A stretch of 64,000 bases of DNA from Pseudomonadota bacterium (GTDB lineage Bacteria; Pseudomonadota; Gammaproteobacteria; Burkholderiales; Thiobacillaceae): NCBI GenBank assembly GCA_021847835.1, contig JAJZPR010000008.1, forward strand, positions 48,663 through 112,662, written 5' to 3'. The notes beneath the pieces were generated by a model. It was given only the letters and a program-made list of their open reading frames with translations, did not search any database and was not told the DNA's origin. The number at the start of each line of letters is the position of its first letter. Position 1 is the first letter of the stretch. Both the position numbers and the translations under genes were made by a program. Shown here one piece after another: positions 54,028 to 63,578 of this stretch.

Positions 54028-54134
54028 TTCAGGGACCAGGGTTCAGGGAAAGTCGCGCTTCGCGCGGCTTTTTCTTTACAGCCTGCTCCCTGTTTTCACC
54101 CCTGATTCCCGCCCCCTGACCCCTGGCCCCTGAA
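54028..54134. repeat. imperfect inverted-repeat element between guaB and guaA
   Basis: TTCAGGGACCAGGGTTCAGGG (54028-54048) vs CCCTGACCCCTGGCCCCTGAA (54114-54134): 19/21 complementary; right arm abuts the guaA ATG. Confidence 0.75.
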
Positions 54135-55697
<1,563 letters not shown>

Positions 55698-55816
55698 GGG
55701 TTGTATAAGTTATTGTTCGTTAATCAGTAAATATGCTCGTTGAGTATATGAGTCACATGCTCAACGAGCTGGCGAGCCTTGAATGTCAACGTGTTTTGGC
55801 TGAGATTGGCTAGTTC

Positions 55817-56023
55817 TCATGTTCGATGGTACTTTTGATGGCGTCGGGAGCGGGGCTCCAAAACCCGGGAAGCGGTCGTTCCACCTTCACAATTCCTGTT
55901 GCGTCTATTCATAGGCCAGTCATCAAGAGGCGCTGGATCGCTTACGTGGATTTCTGGCGGGTCTAGGCGGCCGAGTTCCTCGATGGTCTGGATTTTGCCG
56001 TATGGGATGTCATCCTGCAGCAT
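55817..56023 (-). pseudogene. possible degraded Xre/HipB-like regulator
   Basis: MLQDDIPYGKIQTIEELGRL then, after a frame change, TRQKST*AIQRLLMTGL*IDATGIVKVERPLPGF. Confidence 0.3.
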
Positions 56024-56470
56024 AGGCGCGCCCTCTGAAAATGTACCGTACGGTAAGAACTAACCGCTCGAACGGCTGGTGGCAACGAAAATATACTGTA
56101 CGTGATAAAACGCCGCGATGGTTTTGGTGGCCCCCACATCCCATTTGAGGTGTAGAACACTGCAACAACGCTTTTTCTGGTTGGTGAACGTCCCTATGGC
56201 CTTTCGATTCCCCTAGCGGCAAGACTCTGAAGTCTGGCGGCGCTGACTGAGTAACCTTCACGGAAAATACTGCTATTGGCCGCCGGATATCGGTTCAATC
56301 AACCCATTTGCCGGTGAGCAAAAAGCCTGAATGGAGAGCTTTTTGCGCGTCTGGTGTGAAGCGATCGGGTTTTTAGGATGAGAGCAAAAGTGCGGATATT
56401 TTCACTTGACTATGTCGATTCCATAGGCTTTATTTTATGGCATAGCTAACGACACTCAGGAGCGGTGGCA

Positions 56471-57058
56471 ATGTCCAGGAAGGCTAATTATCGCACGGGT
56501 GAGTCCATCCCGAATGGGGTCTCGCAGGGTATCGGCACACTGCATTTTCACCGGCCTGTCCGCACTTGCAATTTTACCTGCGTGGCCGCGGGGTTTCTGT
56601 TTGCAGGCGGCTGTCTTTTCTCTCCACTCGCCACCGCCGCGACGACGGGAGAGGTGACGATCACCGGTAACGTGCCGATCGCCTGCGACCTGCTGGTACA
56701 GCAGGAAGCGGGCGCCGACAACATTCCCGACATTTCCGCCGGCCATACCAACCGACATGTTGCCACGGTGACTGAAACCTGCAATAGCCCCGACGGTTAT
56801 ACCGTCACCGTGACGGGCTCCAATGCGGGCGATCACACCGGCATGTTCGTCGATATCGTCAGTTCCGATTCGCACCCGTTCACCATTCGCTACAACGGTA
56901 TTTCGGTACCGCCCGGTGGTATCGTTACCGACAGCACCGCACCCGCCTTCGAGGTGAAAAAGAATGTCGATATCACCTATCCGGCGGATGAAACGCTTTC
57001 CGGTAGCGTGGCCAACACCTACGAAGAAACGCTCACGTTCACCATTTCGGCCAGGTAG
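56471..57058 (+). CDS. secreted fimbrial subunit-like protein
   Basis: Signal segment ...FLFAGGCLFSPLATAATTGEVTITGNVPIACDLLV...; two conserved-looking Cys; first gene of chaperone-usher operon. Confidence 0.6.
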   Translation: MSRKANYRTGESIPNGVSQGIGTLHFHRPVRTCNFTCVAAGFLFAGGCLFSPLATAATTGEVTITGNVPIACDLLVQQEAGADNIPDISAGHTNRHVATVTETCNSPDGYTVTVTGSNAGDHTGMFVDIVSSDSHPFTIRYNGISVPPGGIVTDSTAPAFEVKKNVDITYPADETLSGSVANTYEETLTFTISAR

Positions 57059-57067
57059 GGGGTTCCC

Positions 57068-57814
57068 ATGCGAAAACTATTTTTCGTTTTTGTCCTGATG
57101 CTTTCCGTAGTGGTCGTACAGGAAGCCCATGCCTTCCGTTTCTCGCCGTTCCGGGTCAAGTTCGAACCGTCCGGCGCGGGCGCCAACCAGCTTTTCACCG
57201 TCGAAAATAATACGAGCGCGCCGGCGTCGGTCCAGATTCGCATCGTGACGCGCGAAATGGATGTCGACGGCGGCGAGAAGAATACCGACGCCGAGAAGGA
57301 TTTCGCGATTTACCCGGCACAGATGGTGCTCAAGCCGCACGCCAAACGCTCGGTGCGCGTCCAGTGGATGGGCGATCCCGGGCTCAAGGAAGAAAAGGCC
57401 TACCGCATCATCGCCGAGCAATTGCCGGTCAATCTCGACAAGGAGAAACCCAAAACCAGCGCCGTCAAATTTCTTGTCACCTATCGCGGCGCGCTGTTCG
57501 TCACGCCGCCCGGTCTGGCGCACAACGTCACGCTCGACTTCTCCGGCACGACGCAGGACGCGACCGGCAGAAAGATGCTGGAGATCGTGCTGCACAACCG
57601 CGGTACCCAGCATGCCCTGCTGCGTAACCTGAAACTCGACATCAAGGACGACAAGGGCAACAGCGTCAGTCTCGCCGGGGAGAACCAGCTCAAGGGCGTC
57701 ACCGGCGAAGGCATTCTGGCCAAGCACCGGCGGCGATTCCTGATCCCGCGGCCCGAGGGGCTTGCCGGCAAAGTGAAGCAGATCGATTTCACGTTTGACA
57801 AGCAGGCGTTCTAG
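57068..57814 (+). CDS. periplasmic fimbrial chaperone
   Basis: Signal peptide; FRFSPFRVKFEPSGAGANQLFTVENNTSAPASVQIRIVTRE; FAIYPAQMVLKPHAKRSVRVQW. Confidence 0.85.
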   Translation: MRKLFFVFVLMLSVVVVQEAHAFRFSPFRVKFEPSGAGANQLFTVENNTSAPASVQIRIVTREMDVDGGEKNTDAEKDFAIYPAQMVLKPHAKRSVRVQWMGDPGLKEEKAYRIIAEQLPVNLDKEKPKTSAVKFLVTYRGALFVTPPGLAHNVTLDFSGTTQDATGRKMLEIVLHNRGTQHALLRNLKLDIKDDKGNSVSLAGENQLKGVTGEGILAKHRRRFLIPRPEGLAGKVKQIDFTFDKQAF

Positions 57815-60308
57815 ATGGCGGCGCCCGGTGACAACGGCCCGAATCTTTTTTGCCCGGCTCGGCCTGGCGTGCTGGATATTCCCCTGCGCCGGTAGCCTGG
57901 CCGCCGAGTTCCCGCCCAACGAGGCCGTGCCGATTTCGGTACCGCTCTATCTGGAGCAGCGCCAGGTGGGCATGGCGCAGATGCTCATCATGCCGGACGC
58001 GGCGGAAAGCTATGTGCAGGCCGCGCCGGTGTTGGCGCTGCTGAAAGATCGGGTGCCGGAAGAAAAGTTGAAGGCCCTGGAAGCCGTCGTCGCGCAAGGT
58101 TTTATCATCTTGAAAGACGGAGCGAAGGGCGGCATCGAGTTGCGCTTCGATGAAGCGCGGATTGCGCTTGTCGTCGCCATCCCGTCGGAAAGCAAGAAAC
58201 TGCGATCGCTGCGGGCGCGGCGCGATTTCGACGTCGCCAACAGGACCATCACGCCGCCCAGCGCGGTGTCGGCCTATCTCAACATCTTCGGCGCGCAGGA
58301 TTACGTCAACAGAGGCCGGTCGCCACAGGACGAAGGGCGGCAGCCGTTTCGCCTGAGCGCGGACGGCGCGGTGAACCTGAGCGGCTGGGTGCTGGAAACC
58401 AGCGGCGATTATATCGAGAGCGATTCGCGTCCGTGGCAGCGCGGCGACACGCGGCTGGTGCACGACCTGCCGGACGACAGGATCCGCACGGCGCTGGGCG
58501 ACCTCTCGTACCCGGTCGAGGGTTTCCAGAGTTTCCAGCCCATGCTCGGCCTGACGGTGGCGCGCAATTTCGATTTGCAGCCCTACCGTATTTCGGAGCC
58601 GACGGGCCGGACGTCCTTTTTCCTCGTTTCACCTTCGCGCGTGGATATCTACGTCAATGACCGCAAGGTGCAGACCTTGCAGCTCAGCTCCGGTCCCTAT
58701 GACATGACCGATTTCCCGGTCGTTAACGGCAGCAACAACGTCAAACTGGTTATCACCGATGCGACCGGGCGCGTGGAGGTCCGATATTTCGATATCGTCA
58801 GCGACACCAATCTGCTGGCCGCCGGATTGCACAAGTTCGCCTACAATGCCGGTGTCATCTCCACTACCGTGAACCGGGAACGGAAATACGATTCCGACCG
58901 ACCGGTCCTGTCGGTCTTTCACCGTTATGGCGTGAGCGACAGCCTCACGCTGGGCGGCAATCTGCAGGCCGATCGGATGCAACGGATGGCCGGCGTCGAT
59001 GCGACCGTGGGCGGCAAATGGGGCGTCTTGCGTGCCGACCTGGCCGGCAGCCATATCGAGGACGGTGACGACGGTTTCGCGTGGCAGGCGCAGTATCAGA
59101 TCATCTCTCGGGGTAGAACCGGGGAGGACGGCGGGTTCCGGGGAACCCGGAATTTCACGCTGCTGGCCAGCTATCGCAGCGAACATTTCGCGCCGCTCGG
59201 CGTGTTGCAACCAGCCAACGTCTGGTCTCATCAGGTCACCGCGCGTTACAGTCAGCAATGGTCGCCGACGGTCAGTCTCGGTATCGGCGGCGGCTACAAG
59301 GTGGGCCGCGCGGACCAACGCGACGACTGGAATTATTCCCTGTCGTTCAGCAAGCGACTGTCAGCCGGCATCCACCTTAGTGTCAATCTCCAAGAGCGCG
59401 CCACCGAGGGTCATGGCATCTTCGTGAGTCTTGGCTGGACGCCGCGGGACTCGCGCCACTCGGTCCACGGCAGCCATGACAGCTTCAGCAAGACGACGCG
59501 CGCCGACTGGAACTACGCGCAGGAAGGACGCGCGCAAAGCGTGAGCGCCTCGGCCGGCATCGTGCGCGCGCAAGACCGCTATGACGGCAGCGGCCGTGTC
59601 ACCTATTACGGTCAGCGCGGCGAAGTGACGGCCGCTCACGATATCGTCACACCGTTCGGCGATGGCTCGTCGGATGCGACCGAATCCCGCAGTGAGCTGC
59701 GCTTTGCCTCGGCCCTGGTTTATGCCGGCGGGCACGTGGCGCTGTCGCGGCCGGTCAGCAACAGTTTTGCGATCTTCGCGCCCGATGCGTCGATCCGGGA
59801 TTATCCCATCGGGGTCAATCCGCGGGGCCTCCGCAGCGAAGAGCGCACGTACGAAGCTACTACTGATCGTTGGGGTCCGATCGTGCTGCCGAATCTGACA
59901 CCCTATCTCTACCGCACGGTACGGGTCGACGCGAGCCGCCTGCCGCCCGGTTTTGACGCCGGCGAGGGGATATATACGTTTTATCCCACCTACCGCAGCG
60001 GCACGTTCGTGCGCCTCGGAAGCGACGCCAACGTGTTGCTCGACGGCACGTTGCAATACAAGGACCAGACGCCGGTGGCACTACGGGCAGGAAGCATAAG
60101 TCGCGTTGGCGAACCGGACGCCGCTCCTGAAACGTTCTTTACCAACCGCGCCGGCCGCTTCCGCATCGAAAAACTGAAACCGGGTCGCTATGTCATGCAG
60201 CTTTACAGCCTTCCCGGCGTCACGCTTTCGCTGACGATTCCTGAAGACGCGGCGGGGCCGGTGCAGGCGGGAATATTAACGCTCCCCGTCACGGTGGAGG
60301 AACCGTAG
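57795..60308 (+). CDS. outer-membrane fimbrial usher (translation may start at GTG 57828)
   Basis: 837 aa; DYIESDSRPWQRGDTRLVHDLPDDRIRTALGDLSYPVEGFQSFQPMLGLTVARNFDLQPY; PSRVDIYVNDRKVQTLQLSSGPYDMTDFPVVNGSNNVKLVITD. Confidence 0.88.
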   Translation: MTSRRSRWRRPVTTARIFFARLGLACWIFPCAGSLAAEFPPNEAVPISVPLYLEQRQVGMAQMLIMPDAAESYVQAAPVLALLKDRVPEEKLKALEAVVAQGFIILKDGAKGGIELRFDEARIALVVAIPSESKKLRSLRARRDFDVANRTITPPSAVSAYLNIFGAQDYVNRGRSPQDEGRQPFRLSADGAVNLSGWVLETSGDYIESDSRPWQRGDTRLVHDLPDDRIRTALGDLSYPVEGFQSFQPMLGLTVARNFDLQPYRISEPTGRTSFFLVSPSRVDIYVNDRKVQTLQLSSGPYDMTDFPVVNGSNNVKLVITDATGRVEVRYFDIVSDTNLLAAGLHKFAYNAGVISTTVNRERKYDSDRPVLSVFHRYGVSDSLTLGGNLQADRMQRMAGVDATVGGKWGVLRADLAGSHIEDGDDGFAWQAQYQIISRGRTGEDGGFRGTRNFTLLASYRSEHFAPLGVLQPANVWSHQVTARYSQQWSPTVSLGIGGGYKVGRADQRDDWNYSLSFSKRLSAGIHLSVNLQERATEGHGIFVSLGWTPRDSRHSVHGSHDSFSKTTRADWNYAQEGRAQSVSASAGIVRAQDRYDGSGRVTYYGQRGEVTAAHDIVTPFGDGSSDATESRSELRFASALVYAGGHVALSRPVSNSFAIFAPDASIRDYPIGVNPRGLRSEERTYEATTDRWGPIVLPNLTPYLYRTVRVDASRLPPGFDAGEGIYTFYPTYRSGTFVRLGSDANVLLDGTLQYKDQTPVALRAGSISRVGEPDAAPETFFTNRAGRFRIEKLKPGRYVMQLYSLPGVTLSLTIPEDAAGPVQAGILTLPVTVEEP

Positions 60309-60311
60309 CCC

Positions 60312-61280
60312 ATGAAACGCCTGATTGTTTTTCTCGGCCTGTCCTTGCTGCTTCCGCACGAAGCCCATGCGCTCTGCGTCAATCTGGCTTTCGGCGGCGC
60401 GCCGTCGCTCGCGGCCTTCGAAGGCGGCAGCGGCGGCTACGCGGTCTACGATCCGCAGGAATACCTGCAAACCGTGAGCTTCGAGGTGCGCGGCGAGGCG
60501 ACCGGCGCGACCTGCGAGTACTTCGTGACGCTGAGCACCGGACAATCGGGCGATTTCAACCAGCGCAAATTGGCGGAGACGACGAACAGGCTGAACTACA
60601 ACGCCTATACGGACAGCGGCAAGAGCAGCATCTTCAAGGCGCCGCCGACCGCGACGCAAAGCGAAGTCATCGCCGGCAGTTTCCCCGTGGCCGTCGCGTT
60701 GACCCAGACAAATACGCATAAATTTTACTGGACGGTCGATCCGCAGCAGGTGGTCCCGGCCGCCGGCACGCCATATACCGATGGCAATCTGACGCTCAGC
60801 CTCTATAGCGGCCAGTTGCTTCTCAGTCCCAAGCTGGAGGCCAGCAAAACCATCACGTTCCAGGCGCGCGTGGATAGCAGCGTCGATGTTTCGCTGGTCG
60901 AATCCGGCAAGCGCTTCGACATCGGCGAAACGACGCAACTCATCGATTTCGGCACGCTGGAAAGCGGCGAGCAGCGCGGCTTTGACGTGGTGGTGCGCAG
61001 CAACGACGGCTACGTCGTGACGATGCAATCGCAGAACCAACAGTTCCTGGTGCATTCACGCGCACCCGCGATAAGGGATACCGTTTCCTACAGCGTCATC
61101 TTCAACGGCGGCGGCGTCGATCTTTCGACCGGCGCACCCGTGCAGATTATCACGGGCACCGGCACCACGCCCGCGACCGGTATGTCCTTCCCCATCGAAT
61201 TCACCGTCGGCACACTGTCTGGCAATGAAGTTGCCGGATCGTATTCCGATATTATTTATGTTGAAGTCGCCGCGAATTGA
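60312..61280 (+). CDS. two-domain fimbrial subunit / putative tip adhesin
   Basis: Signal peptide LIVFLGLSLLLPHEAHA; C-terminal pilin-like TFQARVDSSVDVSLV...YSDIIYVEVAAN; last gene of operon. Confidence 0.55.
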   Translation: MKRLIVFLGLSLLLPHEAHALCVNLAFGGAPSLAAFEGGSGGYAVYDPQEYLQTVSFEVRGEATGATCEYFVTLSTGQSGDFNQRKLAETTNRLNYNAYTDSGKSSIFKAPPTATQSEVIAGSFPVAVALTQTNTHKFYWTVDPQQVVPAAGTPYTDGNLTLSLYSGQLLLSPKLEASKTITFQARVDSSVDVSLVESGKRFDIGETTQLIDFGTLESGEQRGFDVVVRSNDGYVVTMQSQNQQFLVHSRAPAIRDTVSYSVIFNGGGVDLSTGAPVQIITGTGTTPATGMSFPIEFTVGTLSGNEVAGSYSDIIYVEVAAN

Positions 61281-61452
61281 CTTTTCCGTGCCCATAGTGG
61301 TCGTGATTGAGCATTTGCCACACTGGATTGGGCGGCTGTAGGTTCATGCACTCTCACCCTAGGCACCCAGATCACTTCACGCGACTTCCGGTCGATTGAC
61401 GCTTACCGCCGCTGGTGCGGGAATTGATGGAAGCGGTCAGTCGTTCAGCGCG

Positions 61453-61785
61453 TCAACCGATGGCCAGCTTGACCGGTTTGCCAACGCGGCTGAGCATTTC
61501 CACCAGCGCGTCGATGGTGAACTTGGCCGTTTTCTTGTTCACCACGTCGGACACGCGTGGACGCGAAACCATCAGGATTTCGGCCGCTTCGGCTTGCTTC
61601 AGGTGATGCTCGGCAATCCAGGTGGACAGCTCGTCCATCAACTGCTGCTTCAGCAATTGGGTGTCTTTGATCTGCTTGCGAGAGGCTGCCTGCAAGCGCT
61701 TGGCCTCAGCGGGCGCGAAGCCAAGCTCCAGGAAGAGGTTCGCTCCTGGCTTCGTCACATGGCGGATTTCGGTGTCGATCTTCAT
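61453..61785 (-). CDS. Xre-family antitoxin (HTH)
   Basis: LSTWIAEHHLKQAEAAEILMVSRPRVSDVVNKKTAKFTIDALVEMLSRVGKPV. Confidence 0.88.
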   Translation of the reverse strand: MKIDTEIRHVTKPGANLFLELGFAPAEAKRLQAASRKQIKDTQLLKQQLMDELSTWIAEHHLKQAEAAEILMVSRPRVSDVVNKKTAKFTIDALVEMLSRVGKPVKLAIG

Positions 61786-62129
61786 TTCTGTGCCTTTCTT
61801 GCATTGACCACGGCACGATAGCGCGCCTCGGCAATGCCCTTGTCCTGCTTGCTGGTTGCCTGAGTCTTCTTCTGGAAGCAGTGCAGGACATATACGGCTT
61901 CCTCGAACTTGGCGACGTACATCACCCGATAGATGCCGCTGGCCTCCCGAATGCGGATTTCCCTGGCGCCGGCCCCGACATCATCGAACGGCTTCCAGTC
62001 ATCCGGATCCAAACCAACTTGGACCTTGCCCAACTGGAAACCAGCGGAGCGACGTGGGTCGTCCGGGAATGCCAACAAGTCGTCGTAGGCGGAACCCACC
62101 CAGCGAATCTCTTTTTCGTCGCTCATCAC
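61782..62129 (-). CDS. RelE/HigB-like (phage Gp49-like) toxin
   Basis: IRWVGSAYDDLLAFPDDPRRSAGFQLGKVQVGLDPDDWKPFDDVGAGAREIRIREASGIYRVMYVAKFEEAVYVLHCFQKKTQ; 4-bp overlap with antitoxin gene. Confidence 0.9.
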   Translation of the reverse strand: MMSDEKEIRWVGSAYDDLLAFPDDPRRSAGFQLGKVQVGLDPDDWKPFDDVGAGAREIRIREASGIYRVMYVAKFEEAVYVLHCFQKKTQATSKQDKGIAEARYRAVVNARKAQK

Positions 62130-62136
62130 TTCACTT

Positions 62137-62154
62137 TGTATAAAATTTTATACA
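62137..62154. promoter_or_regulatory. perfect 18-bp palindrome upstream of toxin-antitoxin operon (probable autoregulatory operator)
   Basis: TGTATAAAATTTTATACA. Confidence 0.65.
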
Positions 62155-62236
62155 CATCGAGAGCGGAAGTCAAACGCTTCAAGCGTGGTACGTTATTGGG
62201 CTGGTGCTCCGGCAATCGCATCGTCATCGTATGCTG

Positions 62237-62347
62237 TCACAGCCCAGCGCAGTACCGCGCACCCTTGAGTGCGAATGTACCACCTGCAAAAATAAGTGGG
62301 GTGACTTGGCTTGGCGGACGTGCGGTATCGAGATAGGTCTGGTTCAT
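62237..62347 (-). pseudogene. AbiEii nucleotidyltransferase toxin, N-terminal remnant
   Basis: MNQTYLDTARPPSQVTPLIFAGGTFALKGARYCAGL*; ATGA overlap with upstream abiEi frame. Confidence 0.7.
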
Positions 62348-63059
62348 GGCTTGAGCACCAGCAGCCCGTCGGCCGAGCGGGATACCCAAGCTCGGGCGCT
62401 GCCGGTCGGCAGATGCGCGGCATCCAGCTTGGTGGCCCAGGGCAGGGCGAGTTCGCGCCCGAGCTGCAGGCACAGGCGCACCGTCTTTACGCTGGTGCAG
62501 CGCTGCAGCAAGTCACGCATTACATCGGTACGTAGGCCATAGGCGCTCTCGGCGAGTTCGCGCGCCTCCTGCAGCGGCTGACGCACGCCTACCTCGCTGA
62601 GCACCTCCAAGAGCGCGCGCTCGGGTGTCGAGACCCGAGGCGCGCCGTCGCGCTTCTCGAACGGTCCGGCATGAAGCGGATCGGCTTGCGGTGGTACTCC
62701 ACCGGGAAGCGCTCGGTGAACCAGCCGGGGAGGCGGACGGTTGTCCAGCCGTAGAGATGCAGAATGGACTGTTGCGATAGATACTGCCGCACACCGTACC
62801 AGTCGAGGGCCGACTTGCCGCCGACATGCAGGCCTTCGACGGAGCGCTGCATCAGGATCAGACAGGCATGGAGATCCAGCATATCGTTAGGGCGGCGGTA
62901 CACCCCGCGTGCCAAGCGGGAAAGCCATCCGGCGCGCGCGTAGTGGACGGCCAGGTCCGCGGAGACGCCCAATGCCGCCAAGTCCTTCGACGTCAAGGGG
63001 GTTCCCGGTGCCTACTGCCGGTAGAGGGAATTTAGCTTGGTTCTTTCAGTCGTAGCCAT
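62344..63059 (-). pseudogene. AbiEi-type antitoxin, inactivated by nonsense codon and 1-nt frameshift
   Basis: MATTERTKLNSLYRQ*APGTPLTSKDLAALGVSADLAVHYARAGWLSRLARGVYRRPND...LHVGGKSALDWYGVRQYLSQQSILHLYGWTTVRLPGWFTERFP...[frameshift ~62660]...EKRDGAPRVSTPERALLEVLSEVGVRQPLQEARELAES...LLVLKP. Confidence 0.85.
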
Positions 63060-63066
63060 GCTACGA
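63050..63066. promoter_or_regulatory. palindrome TCGTAGC-CAT-GCTACGA overlapping the abiEi start (putative AbiEi operator 1)
   Basis: Direct reading. Confidence 0.6.
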
Positions 63067-63115
63067 TATTTACCATTATTTTAAACTATTGCCAAGCTTT
63101 GTTTGGATGTGCTTG

Positions 63116-63132
63116 TCGTAGTTGTGCTACGA
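63116..63132. promoter_or_regulatory. palindrome TCGTAGT-TGT-GCTACGA (putative AbiEi operator 2)
   Basis: Direct reading; differs from operator 1 in one arm base and in the spacer. Confidence 0.6.
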
Positions 63133-63368
63133 TAACGCAAAATAATCCAAATTTTCAGGTTGATTGGCTCGCAGCGCTCATTGACGATTGATGAGCTGGA
63201 GTAGCCGCCGCGCAAACCGAGTCCATCTCCCGCGCCAGCAAAAGCTCGTTTTTAGACGGTAAAAGTGACGGTAAATTATGATGATGAGAACAACGAAAGT
63301 TAGTATTTATACGGGTTTCCGGCCATCGGAAACAATCGAATGGGAATGACTCCATCAGCAGGGTAAGG

Positions 63369-63401
63369 GGGCGGATGCCTTGGCATGCCGCCCGTTTTTT
63401 T
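63369..63401 (+). terminator. intrinsic terminator-like stem-loop
   Basis: GGGCGGATGCCTTGGCATGCCGCCCGTTTTTTT. Confidence 0.7.
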
Positions 63402-63416
63402 ATTGCCCCGCACATC

Positions 63417-63444
63417 ATTTAACATAATATACATTATGTGCATA
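63417..63444 (-). other. dif: dif (XerCD) recombination site
   Basis: Minus-strand TATGCACATAATGTATATTATGTTAAAT vs remembered E. coli dif GGTGCGCATAATGTATATTATGTTAAAT: 25/28, with identical central region and XerD half. Confidence 0.85.
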
Positions 63445-63578
63445 TTATCGGGTCATGATAAAGCCCCTAAGGGGCGTCCGCATTGCTCAAGTAGACTCGT
63501 CTGGCCACATCCCTGACCCTACTAGGCCATCATCAGACACAAATTATTTCGACTTGTCAACATTCACGCCTGATCCTC

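Noticed and set aside
63279-63420. Short + strand ORF MMMRTTKVVFIRVSGHRKQSNGNDSISRVRGRMPWHAARFFIAPHII
   Set aside because: Runs through a terminator hairpin and into dif; no coding signature
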